A stretch of 64,000 nucleotides of DNA from Pseudomonas gingeri (GCF_013386165.1 NZ_JACAOS010000012.1:186001-250000); one strand, 5' to 3'; positions 1 to 9,599 are shown, counted from the stretch's first letter. The notes: generated by a model not told the origin, from the letters alone. Numbers and translations: made by a program.

Positions 1-549
1 GGGGTGGGTATCGCCAGCATGGGCTCGGCGCTGGAAAACGCTGTCGATCGACTCGTGAGCTTGCTCGATGAGCCAGAGGCGATCCCGGTACTCGCACCGT
101 TCATTCTGCGCGAGATTCACTACCGATTGCTGGGCAGCGGTCAGGGACCCAGGCTACGACAGATTGCTGCCGTCGATGGCCAAGGCTATCGAATTGCCAA
201 AGCCATCGACTGGCTTAAACTCAATTACACCGAGCCGCTGCGTATTGATGATCTAGCGGCAAAAGTACAAATGAGCGCACCCACATTCCATCATCATTTC
301 CGCCAGCTCACCGCCATGAGCCCGCTGCAATACCAAAAGTGGCTGCGCCTAAATGAAGCGCGCCGACTGATGCTCAATGAACATCTGGATGTATCGCGGG
401 CGGCCTTTGCGGTCGGGTACGAGAGCCCGTCGCAGTTCAGCCGTGAGTACGGGCGGATGTTCGGAATCGCACCTAGCCGCGACATGGCTGGAGTACGAGG
501 CCAGCCGTTCGACAGTGACGCTGTCGGCAATGCGATAAGCCAGGTTTGA
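1..549 (+). CDS. AraC family transcriptional regulator, C-terminal part (cut by window edge)
   Basis: The frame is open from base 1, so the true start lies outside the window. The visible part has the end of an AraC_N-type (cupin-like) sensor region and then two helix-turn-helix units typical of AraC/XylS activators (DDLAAKVQMSAPTFHHHFR near residues 82-100, and a second unit ending in the FGIAPSR signature). Family members of this type are about 300 residues. It lies about 80 bp upstream of the molybdenum hydroxylase genes in the same orientation, so it may regulate them; that link is inferred from position only. Confidence 0.85.
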   Translation, partial: GVGIASMGSALENAVDRLVSLLDEPEAIPVLAPFILREIHYRLLGSGQGPRLRQIAAVDGQGYRIAKAIDWLKLNYTEPLRIDDLAAKVQMSAPTFHHHFRQLTAMSPLQYQKWLRLNEARRLMLNEHLDVSRAAFAVGYESPSQFSREYGRMFGIAPSRDMAGVRGQPFDSDAVGNAISQV

Positions 550-629
550 AACCCATTCAACGGTGCTGCGCCAAGCTGCATGGCACTGCTTATAACAACG
601 CCTATCAACCGATGATCAGCGGGTGAGTG

Positions 630-1112
630 ATGGAATTACGAATCAACCAGAAGACCTACCAGGTCGATGCCGATGCGGACACACCCTTGCTCTGGGTGAT
701 CCGCGATGATCTGGGCATGACCGGCACCAAATATGGTTGTGGCCTGGCCCAGTGTGGCGCCTGTTCGGTGCTGGTGGACGGCAATGTGGTGCGCTCCTGC
801 GTGACCCCCGTGGCCGGGGTGGTTGGCCATGAGGTGACCACGATTGAGGCCATCGAGTCGGATGACGTGGGCAAGCGTGTCGTCGCAGCCTGGGTGGAGC
901 AACAAGTCGCTCAGTGCGGCTATTGCCAATCCGGGCAGGTCATGGCCGCTACGGCGCTGCTCAAACACAACCCCAGACCCAGTGATTCAGAGATCGAAGC
1001 TGCGATGGTCAACCTTTGCCGCTGCGGTACTTACAATGCTATTCACGCGGCCGTTCACGACCTTGCAGGTCAGTCTGCGCCGGGTCAGGCCAAGCAGAAG
1101 GAGAACGTGTGA
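630..1112 (+). CDS. iorA: Isoquinoline 1-oxidoreductase-type [2Fe-2S] subunit
   Basis: Small electron-transfer subunit of a molybdenum hydroxylase (xanthine oxidase family), 160 residues, the usual length. Both iron-sulfur clusters are complete: a plant-ferredoxin-like set at Cys37, Cys42, Cys45 and Cys57, and a C-terminal set at Cys96, Cys99, Cys130 and Cys132 (CGYC and CRCG). The ATG at 630 is preferred over the adjacent in-frame GTG at 627. The stop overlaps the ATG of the large subunit by one base, which implies translational coupling. Electrons should pass from the molybdenum subunit through this protein to the cytochrome encoded downstream. The true substrate (aldehyde or N-heterocycle) cannot be read from the sequence. 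Confidence 0.88.
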   Translation: MELRINQKTYQVDADADTPLLWVIRDDLGMTGTKYGCGLAQCGACSVLVDGNVVRSCVTPVAGVVGHEVTTIEAIESDDVGKRVVAAWVEQQVAQCGYCQSGQVMAATALLKHNPRPSDSEIEAAMVNLCRCGTYNAIHAAVHDLAGQSAPGQAKQKENV

Positions 1113-3361
1113 TGGGCGTAGTTATCGATGCGGCGAACGACACGCCGCCCCTGTCGCTGAGCGATCCGGTCAACCTCTCTCGTCGCCGCTTTTTGACCGG
1201 TACTGCCGTGGGCGCACTCGTGCTGGGCCTCGGCCTGCCGCTGGGCTCTGCCCGCGTGCAGGCTGCTACCGCTAAGACGGTCGAGCGCGGCACGCAGGTG
1301 CCGGCCTTCCTGGAAATTCGCCCTGACAACACCGTTCGGTTCTTGTGCCCATTCATGGAAGGTGGGCAGGGTACATTCACTGCCATGGCGCAGATCGTCG
1401 GTGAAGAACTGGACGTCGATCCGACGCACTTCCTGGTGGAGGCAGCGCCAGCGGGCGACGAATACGTTGTGTTGGCAAATGGCATGCGCATTACCGGCGG
1501 CAGCATGTCGGTGCGGATGAGTTATCCGACCATGCGCCGCCTTGGGGCCTTGGCCCGCGCGATGTTGCTGCAAGCGGGCGCTGAGACGCTCGGCGTGCCA
1601 GTGAACGAGTTGTCCACCGAACCCGGCAAAGTGGTGCACGCTGCCTCGGGTCGCTCCCTCTCTTATGGTGAGCTGGCCGGGCGCGCTATGGACCTGCCGG
1701 TGCCAGATCCGGCCAGCGTACAACTGCGCGATCCCGCCCAGTTCCGCTGGATTGGCAAACCGGTGAAGCGTCTCGATGCCTACGACAAGTCCACCGGTAA
1801 GGCGATCTACAGCATCGACCTCAAGGTTGATGGCATGCTCCACGCTGCGGTGCAGCATGCTCCGCGTCTGGGCATGACCGTTGGCAACGTGCGCAACGAA
1901 GAACAAGTCAAGGCGATGAAAGGCGTGCACTCTGTGCATCGTCTACCCGGCGCCGTGGCAGTGGTCGCCGAGCGTTGGTGGCATGCGAAGCGTGCGGTGG
2001 AGGCGGTTCAGGTCGACTGGCAAGAGCCAAAGGCCGACAGCAAGGTAAGATCCATGCCAGCGGATTTCTCCAGTGACGCGTACTTCAAAAAACTAGCCGC
2101 TGAGAAAGGCCCGAGCCGTGACGCTGAAAACGAAGGTGATGTAGCGGCTACGCTGAGCAACGCCAAGACGAAAATAGAAGCCACCTATCACAACCAGTAC
2201 CTAAATCACGGCCAGCTTGAGCCGCCGTCTGCACTGGCTCGGTTCAACCCCGACGGCACACTTGAAGTATGGCTACCTAACCAGGCGCCGGACATGTTCC
2301 GTGGAGATATCGCCAAGCGGACCGGCCTTGACACCTCGCAAATCACATTGCATTCGCCGCTTCTAGGGGGCTTTTTCGGTCGGCATTTTCTCTATGACTC
2401 AGCCAGTCCATATCCACAGGCCATTGCGTTAGCTAAGGCAGTAGGGCGCCCGATCAAGTTGATCTGGAGCCGCGAAGAGGAGTTTCTGCGCGACGTATTG
2501 CGTCCTGTTGCGGCAGTCAACTTTCGGGGGGCGCTGGACAACGACGGCTGGCCGGTGGCAATCGAAGCGGTCAGCGCCACGGAGGGGCCTAGAGAAGCCC
2601 TGGCAGGCAAACAGGGCGAAACAATAGACCCGACCGCGCTAGAAGGGCTGGCAGGCAAGTCGTACGCCATCGCCAACAAGCGGATCGCGCAGATCTATGT
2701 CAAAGGACCGGTGATGCTCGGTTACTGGCGGTCGGTGGGGAATTCGCTGAATGATTTTTTCTATGAGTCCTTCCTCGACGAGCTCGCGGACAAGGGCGGT
2801 AAAGACCCGTTTGAGTTGCGCCTGCACTTGCTGCGTGACAACCAGCGCCTGACGACACTGCTGCAAGCGGTGGGCGAACTCTCGGGAGGATGGAAGCGTG
2901 GTCCGTTTACCGCTGAAGACGGGAGCAAGCGGGCGCGTGGTGTGGCAATGGCCTCGCCGTTCGGCACACAGACTGCTGTGATTGCCGAAGTGTCGATCGA
3001 AAAGGGTCAGGTCAAGGTACACGATATCTGGCAGGCGATTGATCCTGGCAGCATCGTGAACCCTGCGATTGTCGAGGCTCAGGTGAATGGTGCGGTGGCA
3101 CTCGGTTTGTCCCAGACGCTGTTGGAGGAAGCGGTGTACGTCGACGGCAAACCCCGTGCGCGCAACTACGATCTTTACCCGATCCTGCCGCCGTCACGGA
3201 TGGCGCGGGTGCACGTTAAAATCATCGAGAGCGGTGAAAAAATGGGCGGTGTGGGTGAGCCACCGTTGCCGGCAGTAGCGCCAGCGGTGGCTAACGCCGT
3301 GGCGGCATTGACCGGGAAGCGTGTGCGCAGCATGCCATTGAGCCGACACTCTTTCACCTGA
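1112..3361 (+). CDS. iorB: Isoquinoline 1-oxidoreductase-type molybdenum-binding subunit, Tat-exported
   Basis: Large catalytic subunit, 749 residues. The start at 1112 is set by the one-base overlap with the preceding stop; upstream in-frame codons lie inside iorA. Residues 24-30 carry a twin-arginine signal (RRRFLTG) followed by a hydrophobic stretch, so the folded cofactor-loaded enzyme should be exported by Tat. The aldehyde oxidase/xanthine dehydrogenase molybdopterin-binding domain follows, with GGFFGR in the middle and the GVGEPPLP motif near residues 713-720 that supplies the active-site Glu716. The cytochrome c gene after it fits a periplasmic dehydrogenase that passes electrons to the respiratory chain, as in the iorAB-cytochrome clusters of P. 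putida. Confidence 0.87.
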   Translation: MGVVIDAANDTPPLSLSDPVNLSRRRFLTGTAVGALVLGLGLPLGSARVQAATAKTVERGTQVPAFLEIRPDNTVRFLCPFMEGGQGTFTAMAQIVGEELDVDPTHFLVEAAPAGDEYVVLANGMRITGGSMSVRMSYPTMRRLGALARAMLLQAGAETLGVPVNELSTEPGKVVHAASGRSLSYGELAGRAMDLPVPDPASVQLRDPAQFRWIGKPVKRLDAYDKSTGKAIYSIDLKVDGMLHAAVQHAPRLGMTVGNVRNEEQVKAMKGVHSVHRLPGAVAVVAERWWHAKRAVEAVQVDWQEPKADSKVRSMPADFSSDAYFKKLAAEKGPSRDAENEGDVAATLSNAKTKIEATYHNQYLNHGQLEPPSALARFNPDGTLEVWLPNQAPDMFRGDIAKRTGLDTSQITLHSPLLGGFFGRHFLYDSASPYPQAIALAKAVGRPIKLIWSREEEFLRDVLRPVAAVNFRGALDNDGWPVAIEAVSATEGPREALAGKQGETIDPTALEGLAGKSYAIANKRIAQIYVKGPVMLGYWRSVGNSLNDFFYESFLDELADKGGKDPFELRLHLLRDNQRLTTLLQAVGELSGGWKRGPFTAEDGSKRARGVAMASPFGTQTAVIAEVSIEKGQVKVHDIWQAIDPGSIVNPAIVEAQVNGAVALGLSQTLLEEAVYVDGKPRARNYDLYPILPPSRMARVHVKIIESGEKMGGVGEPPLPAVAPAVANAVAALTGKRVRSMPLSRHSFT

Positions 3362-3378
3362 CCTGCACTGGAGTGCCC

Positions 3379-4731
3379 ATGAAGAACCGCCGATTCGCAA
3401 GAACCGCTGGCTGGTTGGCCTTGCCGTGCCTGGTCGCGGCCGGGCTGCTGGCCTGGTATGTCACCCGCGAGCCTTACTCGCGACTGGAACAGGATCATGT
3501 CGCCGTCGCCGACATCGACCCGGCGCTCGTCACCCGAGGCGAATATGTCGCCCGACTCAGTGACTGTGTGGCTTGCCACAGCGTGCCGGGCGGCGCGCCA
3601 TTTTCGGGCGGCCTGGAGATGGCCACGCCGCTTGGGGCTATCCACGCCACCAACGTCACGCCCGATCGCGAGACCGGTATCGGCAATTACAGCCTAACGG
3701 ATTTCGACCGTGCCGTGCGCCACGGTGTCGCACCGGGTGGGCGACGTCTTTATCCGGCGATGCCGTATCCGTCCTACGCCAAATTGAACGATGACGACAT
3801 GCGCGCGCTATACGCGTTCTTCATGAAAGGCGTGGCGCCGGTCAAACAGGCGAATGTACCCAGCTCGATCCCTTGGCCTCTGAATATGCGCTGGCCGATA
3901 GCACTGTGGAACGGTGTATTCACTGACAGCCAACCTTATGTGGCGAAAGCGGATCAGGATGCGTTGTGGAACCGTGGAGCCTACCTGGTTCAGGGCGCTG
4001 GTCACTGTGGCAGCTGTCATACCCCTCGGGGTCTGGCCTTCAACGAGAAAGCATTGGACGAATCTGGCACGCCGTTTGTTTCTGGTGCCTTGCTCGACGG
4101 TTGGTACGCGCCGAGTTTGCGTGCGGACCACAATACTGGGCTGGGCCGCTGGGGCGAGCCAGAAATTATCCAGTTCCTCAAAACGGGCCGCAATAGACAT
4201 GCGGTGGTGTTCGGCTCGATGACGGAGGCGTTCAACAACTCCACGCAGTTCATGAGCGGTGACGACCTGGCCGCCATCGCCCACTATCTGAAATCGCTAC
4301 CCGGCGACAGTCAACGTGACGGCGCCGCTTGGCAGTACCAGCAGGTGTCGGCCGCCACGCAACTGAACACCCCCGGCGCAGGTACGTATGTCACCCGCTG
4401 CGCGTCTTGCCATGGGCTGGAAGGCCAAGGTCAGCCCGAATCGATGCCGCCATTGGCGGGGGCCACATCGGCGCTGGCGAAAGAGTCTGCGTCTGCGATC
4501 AACATTACCTTGAACGGTTCGCAGCGTGTCGTGGCTGACGGAGTACCAGACGCATACCGCATGCCGGCGTTCAGACAACAGCTGTCGGATCAGCAGATCG
4601 CCGAAGTGCTGACGTTCGTGCGTGGCACGTGGGGCAACCAGGGCGCAGCGGTGGACTCGAAGGCCGTGGCCAAGCTGCGTGAGCACACCGACTCGGCGAG
4701 CAGCAGTCCGATCATTTTGCAAATGCGATAG
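3379..4731 (+). CDS. Three-heme membrane-anchored cytochrome c (AdhB-like)
   Basis: A 450-residue protein with an N-terminal signal/anchor (residues 9-27) and three CxxCH heme sites: CVACH at 63-67, CGSCH at 210-214 and CASCH at 341-345. This is the layout of cytochrome c subunits of alcohol dehydrogenases and of periplasmic Mo-hydroxylases such as nicotinate dehydrogenase. It starts 17 bp after iorB; the ATG at 3379 is taken rather than the in-frame GTG at 3373. Its role is most likely to carry electrons from IorAB to quinone or a terminal oxidase. Confidence 0.88.
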   Translation: MKNRRFARTAGWLALPCLVAAGLLAWYVTREPYSRLEQDHVAVADIDPALVTRGEYVARLSDCVACHSVPGGAPFSGGLEMATPLGAIHATNVTPDRETGIGNYSLTDFDRAVRHGVAPGGRRLYPAMPYPSYAKLNDDDMRALYAFFMKGVAPVKQANVPSSIPWPLNMRWPIALWNGVFTDSQPYVAKADQDALWNRGAYLVQGAGHCGSCHTPRGLAFNEKALDESGTPFVSGALLDGWYAPSLRADHNTGLGRWGEPEIIQFLKTGRNRHAVVFGSMTEAFNNSTQFMSGDDLAAIAHYLKSLPGDSQRDGAAWQYQQVSAATQLNTPGAGTYVTRCASCHGLEGQGQPESMPPLAGATSALAKESASAINITLNGSQRVVADGVPDAYRMPAFRQQLSDQQIAEVLTFVRGTWGNQGAAVDSKAVAKLREHTDSASSSPIILQMR

Positions 4732-4742
4732 GGGAGCGTGTG

Positions 4743-5765
4743 ATGGAAAGCATCGACCTGCTGGTGTTGCGCACCACCCGAGACTGGCTTGCTGCTGGTC
4801 ACCGCGTACTGCTGGCGACCGTAGCCCGCACCTGGGGCTCTTCGCCGAGACCGGTGGGTTCGATGATGGCGTTGCGTCACGATGGGCGCGTTGTCGGCAG
4901 TGTCTCCGGTGGATGCATCGAGGATGACTTGATTCACTGTTACACCACGGCCCATGGTGCAATTGGCTTGGTCGACGGGCCGCCCGAGGTGGTGCGCTAC
5001 GGCGTCAGCGCCGATGAAGCGCATCGCTTTGGGCTGCCTTGTGGCGGTACGCTGGAGTTGATCCTTGAGTTCAACCCCTCCTGGCAGTCGCTGGGTGAAT
5101 TGCTGAGCCAACTGGATGCTGGGCGTCTGGTGCGTCGTCGTCTGATTCTTCACGCTAACGAAGTCAGGCTTGAACCGACTCCGACGCCGGAACAGTTTGA
5201 ATTCGACGGACAACAGATGCTCAACACGCTGGGGCCCGGCTATCGATTGCTGATGATCGGCGCAGGAGCACTCGCTGAGTATTTGGCCACCATGGCCCTG
5301 TTCAACGGGTTCAACGTATCGGTCTGCGACCCGCGACCCGAATACATGGATACGTGGGCGGTCAACGGCGTGGAATGCCTGGTGGGCATGCCGGATGACG
5401 TGGTTCGTGATTTTTCGGTCGACCTGAGAACCTGTATCGTTGCGTTGAGCCACGATCCCAAGCTTGATGATCTTGCGCTGCTGGAGGCGTTACAAGGTCC
5501 GGCGTTCTACGTCGGCGCCATTGGTTCGCGTCGTAACAGCCAACTTCGCCGTGAACGCCTTATCGAACATTTTGGCGAGACCGAAGCTTCGCTCAAGCGC
5601 CTTCGTGGCCCGATCGGGATTTACATCGGTAGCAAGACTCCGGCAGAAATCGCGGTCAGCGTCATGGCAGAGATACTCGCGGCTAAGAATGGCATCGTTT
5701 TGCCGGGTGAGTTGAGCGTGGCTAAGGGCAAGCGCTGGCTGGAATCGGCAAACGCGTCGTTATGA
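4743..5765 (+). CDS. xdhC: XdhC/CoxI family molybdenum hydroxylase maturation factor
   Basis: A 340-residue protein with the XdhC N-terminal motif region (TVARTWGSSPRPVGSMMA, then SVSGGCIEDD) and a C-terminal Rossmann-like half (LLMIGAGALAEYLA; GAIGSRRN). XdhC proteins sulfurate and insert the molybdenum cofactor into xanthine-oxidase-family enzymes. Its position as last gene of the iorA-iorB-cytochrome run supports that job here. The ATG at 4743 follows a good GGGGAG ribosome site at 4731-4736. Confidence 0.88.
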   Translation: MESIDLLVLRTTRDWLAAGHRVLLATVARTWGSSPRPVGSMMALRHDGRVVGSVSGGCIEDDLIHCYTTAHGAIGLVDGPPEVVRYGVSADEAHRFGLPCGGTLELILEFNPSWQSLGELLSQLDAGRLVRRRLILHANEVRLEPTPTPEQFEFDGQQMLNTLGPGYRLLMIGAGALAEYLATMALFNGFNVSVCDPRPEYMDTWAVNGVECLVGMPDDVVRDFSVDLRTCIVALSHDPKLDDLALLEALQGPAFYVGAIGSRRNSQLRRERLIEHFGETEASLKRLRGPIGIYIGSKTPAEIAVSVMAEILAAKNGIVLPGELSVAKGKRWLESANASL

Positions 5766-5914
5766 CGCTGGCGCTTGCGCGCGGCTCACCGAACCTCGAC
5801 GATAGGGATGGGTATATAGACAACAATCAGGTCGAACCAGATTCGGCGTGGGCGCTCGAACGGGTGTTCGCTGGCTCGTTATGCAGTGGCAAACGGGTGG
5901 CAGCGGGCAAGTAA
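5762..5914 (+). CDS. Possible 50-codon ORF coupled to xdhC
   Basis: A short frame whose ATG overlaps the xdhC TGA (ATGA), followed by 50 codons. It is not recognised. Mo-hydroxylase operons often carry a MobA-like nucleotidyltransferase after xdhC, so this could be the beginning of a lost gene, but no nucleotide-binding motif is visible. The rest of the gap up to 6082 shows nothing I can identify. Confidence 0.25.
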   Translation: MTLALARGSPNLDDRDGYIDNNQVEPDSAWALERVFAGSLCSGKRVAAGK

Positions 5915-6082
5915 AACTGATCAGGTGGTCGCACACAGGTGGCATCTGGCTAACCACCTAAAGCGTTACGCTAGGTGTTCGGTCCCGTAATCAGCCGCTT
6001 CGCGGCAGCCAGCCATGGTCGGCGCGGTAATGTAAAAGCCTTCGGCCGAAAGTGTATGTTCAATCCAATTTGGCCCGAAGTA

Positions 6083-7021
6083 TTAATGCCGCTTTCTCTC
6101 CAGGGCCTGATTAGCGACTTTCGTTTGATCGCGTGGATAACGCAAGGCATCGACCAGCAGGGTGAACGCCGGCGATGCCTGAAGACGACTGGGATAGTAA
6201 AGATGAAACCCGGGGAATTCCGGGCACCAATCCTCCAGTACTCGGATCAAGCGTCCATCAGCCAAGGATCGCTCTACCAAGGTTTCAGGGAGATACCCCA
6301 GTCCCACTCCTGTCAGGCAAGCGTCGCGCGTCTGGTACACACCATTGACAGTCAATTGGCCACTAACGGACACTTTTTGTGTCTGCCCACCCTTTTCGAA
6401 CTCCCAGGCATAGAGGCCACCGTGAGTTGGAAATCGCATATTGATGCAGTTGTGGTCAACCAGCTCGCGCGGAGAAACCGGAGATTGGTGATGCTCAAAA
6501 TAGAGGGGGGATCCAACCACGGCCATGCGCATGTCCGGCGCTATCCGCACAGCGATCATTCCATCAGCAACCATCTCGCCATATCGCACACCCGCGTCGT
6601 AGCGCTCAGAGACAATATCGACTAACCCGTACTCGCAGATGACCTCAACCTTGATGTCTGGATACTGGCCGAGAAAATCCACGAGGACCGGCCAAAGCAC
6701 GGTATGGAAGCTAAAGTCCGCGGCAGTGATCCGAATCGTGCCCGCAGGCTTATCCCGTAGACCCAGAAGCGTTTGAAAATGTGCCTCCATTGCATCAAAG
6801 TGCGGGCTCATGCTCTTGTATAGGGTTTCGCCTGCTTCAGTCAGGGAGACGCTGCGTGTAGTGCGCGTTAGCAGTCTCATACCCAGCCGTGTCTCGAACG
6901 CTTTGATTGCGTGGCTCAGCGAAGATTGTGAAACGCCGAACTGTGCAGCGGCTTTGGTAAAACTCCGCTCTCGTGCTACCGCGATAAAGGCCAGAAGGTC
7001 ATTCGCATTCTCACGCAACAT
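6083..7021 (-). CDS. LysR family transcriptional regulator
   Basis: A 312-residue LysR regulator. The winged HTH lies at residues 1-65 (FTKAAAQFGVSQSSLSHAIKAFE, then RLLTRTTRSVSLTEAGE) and is followed by a periplasmic-binding-protein-like effector domain. It belongs to the subgroup with a CLTGVGLGYLPE-type segment in the second half, often tied to oxidoreductase genes. It is convergent with the iorAB cluster, and its target is not evident; the gene remnant at 7126-7358 lies upstream in the same orientation. Confidence 0.9.
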   Translation of the reverse strand: MLRENANDLLAFIAVARERSFTKAAAQFGVSQSSLSHAIKAFETRLGMRLLTRTTRSVSLTEAGETLYKSMSPHFDAMEAHFQTLLGLRDKPAGTIRITAADFSFHTVLWPVLVDFLGQYPDIKVEVICEYGLVDIVSERYDAGVRYGEMVADGMIAVRIAPDMRMAVVGSPLYFEHHQSPVSPRELVDHNCINMRFPTHGGLYAWEFEKGGQTQKVSVSGQLTVNGVYQTRDACLTGVGLGYLPETLVERSLADGRLIRVLEDWCPEFPGFHLYYPSRLQASPAFTLLVDALRYPRDQTKVANQALERKRH

Positions 7022-7125
7022 CCCATATTCCCCACAATCGATTTCCCGGCTTCAGCATCCACTAACAGAGTACTAAAACGTTCAGCTCATTCTGGCCGCT
7101 GCGCATTTGTGCGCGGGTAGCCCTG

Positions 7126-7358
7126 CTAATTCATCAGATCAGGTCCTGGCGACCAAAGAATCACATCACCCATCTCATCGCCGGGTGATCGTGGCCCAGC
7201 CGTCGAAAGTGACCGGGCAGCCCCGCAAATTTTTCGCGACCGTATAAGTCGTTCACGCTTAACGTGATCGGCAGCAGAGACGCGAAGTCCCTTGCCGTGG
7301 GGTTGTCGGCGGGGGAGGCGAGCACCGATTTTCCATGGACCGTGATACGGACTTTCAT
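7126..7358 (-). pseudogene. Cyclophilin-like fold protein, frameshifted remnant
   Basis: The first half reads as the start of a small cyclophilin-like protein (MKVRITV, TARDFASLLPITL, YGREKFAGLP). The frame then diverges and stops at 7161. In another frame the typical family ending resumes (GDVILWSPGPDLMN, stop at 7126-7128). The two parts belong together but are separated by a frameshift around 7190-7220, and the middle is shorter than usual. Family assignment is from memory of these motifs. Confidence 0.6.
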
Positions 7359-7583
7359 GCGAGGCCCTTCAATATAAACCTGATCCGTCGACTCGGCGCC
7401 AGTAGCCTGCCCATACGTATGCGCAGGCAAGGGTCGTCACAAGGTCTATGGCCCGAACTACCAAGGCACATATGCACCAGAGCCGTTGCGGGGGAAGAGA
7501 TGGAGCCAAGCATTGGATAACCGGCCCGTAACGAACAGCACTGATGCGGGGCACTCATTAGCCCAAGCCCCGGATTCATTCTC

Positions 7584-7979
7584 TTACTTGGCCGTTATAC
7601 CCTCGATCAGGTACACGTCCGTGTTGGCTGACCGCTGACGAATTTTTCGCAGTGCAGTGTATTCGGGTGAGTTGTACCAGGCCTTGGCCTTTTCGATACT
7701 ATCGAATTCGATGACCACCCGCTTCCGCTTGGGAGCAGCACCCTCAAGTGAAATGGTCTGACCGCCACGGACAATGAAGTGGCCACCATACGGCGTGAAG
7801 GTTGACTCAACGTTCGCGCTGTAAGGTTTCATGCCCTCAGGATCCGTCACCTCGAATTCGGCGACGTAATAAGCAGGGGCAACGGCGGACGATTTTTCGC
7901 CTGCGTAGACAACCGAATTTCCTGCGATAAAAAGCGCCAAACCGACAAGCGCACCCGACATTATTTTCTTGGCTTTCAT
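7584..7979 (-). CDS. Exported DUF1330 family protein
   Basis: 131 residues: a cleavable signal peptide (about residues 1-26, ending in AYAG-like VVYAG), then a DUF1330 domain, a dimeric alpha-beta barrel with the characteristic YVAEFEVTDPEGMKPY and FDSIEKAKAWYNSPEY motifs. DUF1330 proteins are ligand-binding or isomerase-like, of poorly defined function. It sits downstream of the MFS transporter and the monooxygenase-like gene on the same strand and may be co-transcribed with them. Most family members are cytoplasmic, so the signal peptide is notable. Confidence 0.8.
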   Translation of the reverse strand: MKAKKIMSGALVGLALFIAGNSVVYAGEKSSAVAPAYYVAEFEVTDPEGMKPYSANVESTFTPYGGHFIVRGGQTISLEGAAPKRKRVVIEFDSIEKAKAWYNSPEYTALRKIRQRSANTDVYLIEGITAK

Positions 7980-8010
7980 CTTCTCTACCTCTCTTGAAAA
8001 ACGAACGGGT

Positions 8011-9213
8011 TCAAGCCCCGCGTTGCCCCAGCAGATGTACTGCTAAAGCCACAAGCGAAAGGATCAGGCCAACTGCACAGACCGCTGGCCAGCCTAGATG
8101 GGCCCATCCCAAGCTCGCTATCGATGCGCCCATCGAGCCGCCCAAAAAGATGCTGGTTACGTACAGGGTGTTGAGCCTGTTTCGTGCCTCAGGCTCCAGT
8201 CCGAGAATGGTGTTTTGACTAGAGACGTTCGCAATCGACATGCCGAAATCCATGAGTACGACGCCAATGACCAAGCCACGAAGCGAAACATCGAAGCTGA
8301 AAACCAGATACGCCACCAGGCAACAACCGATACCGAGCAGCCTTCCTTTCGCACTCCCGAAGCGCTCTATCAACGGACCGCTGAAATTGGCGGCCAACAC
8401 ACCAACAATCCCGACGATGCCAAATGCACCCGCCGCCGCCGCCCCCAGTTCAAAAGGCGGCTTGGCGAGCAGCAACGCGAGCACTGACCAGAATGCAGTG
8501 AACAAACCAAACACACACGATTGAATAATGCAGGCTGCACGCAAAGATGGGTGGCGTTTGAGCATTTGCCACATTGACGTATAGAGCGAGAGGTAGCTTT
8601 GTCCGGTCTTCGGTGCCAGCCTTGGCAGGCATTTCCCCAGCGTCAACGCCAGGGCTATTGCCCCAATACCGGCGACAACGAACATCGCTCTCCAACCGAA
8701 CGCTTGCCCGATGACGCCACTGACCGTGCGGGCAACAAGGATCCCCGCCAGTACGCCGCTGAAAACAATGCCCAAAGCACGGGCACGCTGGGAGTCTGGT
8801 ACCAAATCCGCCGACATCGGCAGCAATAGTTGAGTGATGACGGCTCCAAATCCAACAACGGCAGACGCCAGAGTCAAGGTCATTATCGATGGCGCCGCTG
8901 CGCAGGCCATGGCCCCCAGCGCCATGGTGCATGCGAGTATGATCGACAGCTTCCGACGGTCTACGAGATCGCCCATTGGCAGTACGCTTATCAGTGACAG
9001 TGTGTAGCCGAGCATCGGGGCTACAGCCACCCAACCGATGTGTGACGCGGCGTCGAAGCTCTGAGCAATCAACGCGAGCAGGGGCTGTGCGTAATAAAGA
9101 TTAGCGACTGAAGCACCCGCACAAATCGCAAGCACAAACAGCAGCCTCCTCGGAACCGTAGTTACCTGGTTGGCCCCGCTGGGTTTACCCTCATGTGGCC
9201 CCGCGTCACTCAC
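8011..9213 (-). CDS. MFS efflux transporter
   Basis: 400 residues with about twelve membrane segments and the MFS loop motif GDLVDRRK between segments 2 and 3. It resembles the YnfM/arabinose-efflux branch of proton-driven drug efflux pumps. Its ATG overlaps the stop of the upstream exported monooxygenase-like gene by four bases, so the two are translationally coupled. The substrate is unknown; neighbouring redox enzymes suggest an aromatic, quinone or electrophile. Confidence 0.85.
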   Translation of the reverse strand: MSDAGPHEGKPSGANQVTTVPRRLLFVLAICAGASVANLYYAQPLLALIAQSFDAASHIGWVAVAPMLGYTLSLISVLPMGDLVDRRKLSIILACTMALGAMACAAAPSIMTLTLASAVVGFGAVITQLLLPMSADLVPDSQRARALGIVFSGVLAGILVARTVSGVIGQAFGWRAMFVVAGIGAIALALTLGKCLPRLAPKTGQSYLSLYTSMWQMLKRHPSLRAACIIQSCVFGLFTAFWSVLALLLAKPPFELGAAAAGAFGIVGIVGVLAANFSGPLIERFGSAKGRLLGIGCCLVAYLVFSFDVSLRGLVIGVVLMDFGMSIANVSSQNTILGLEPEARNRLNTLYVTSIFLGGSMGASIASLGWAHLGWPAVCAVGLILSLVALAVHLLGQRGA

Positions 9214-9599
9214 TGTGAAACCTTGCTGCTGAGTTGCACCGGCTGGGTTTCAATCAGCTCTTTGGACACGATCATCGACTTTGTGGTTGTGACATATTTT
9301 TGAAAATGTGAGGACGTAATATGACTGCGGTAAGCGGCATCATTGGCGTATATCTCAAAAAAATGCAGGCGATTCGGGTGGTCCTTTTCCGCTACCGAGT
9401 AAATCGCCAAAACGCCAGGTTCAAGGCGGATAGAGTCTGCCATCTCTTCTTTGACAGCCGCTTGGTAAGCAGTGAGCTGTGCCGGGGAGATGACAATTTG
9501 TGCAATTCGCACCACCTTGTCCGTAGGCTCATCGGAAAACGCTGTCCCTGCCCACAAGCAGGACATTGCTATTGCTCCCAAAAAAACAGGCCTTCGCAT
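9210..9599 (-). CDS. Exported antibiotic-biosynthesis-monooxygenase (ABM) domain protein
   Basis: The start at ATG 9599 is preferred over an in-frame TTG at 9608 because an AGGA site lies 9 bases upstream and the resulting N-terminus is a classic signal peptide (MRRPVFLGAIAMSCLWAGTAFS). The mature part is an ABM/YgiN-like dimeric ferredoxin fold (EEMADSIRLEPGVLAIY; FFEIYANDAAYRSHITSSHF) of putative quinol monooxygenases. It is coupled to the MFS gene by ATGA overlap. A periplasmic location is unusual for YgiN-like proteins. Confidence 0.82.
   Translation of the reverse strand: MRRPVFLGAIAMSCLWAGTAFSDEPTDKVVRIAQIVISPAQLTAYQAAVKEEMADSIRLEPGVLAIYSVAEKDHPNRLHFFEIYANDAAYRSHITSSHFQKYVTTTKSMIVSKELIETQPVQLSSKVSQ

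Noticed and set aside
1085..1939. 284-codon minus-strand frame
   Set aside because: Opposite iorB; His-rich shadow composition.
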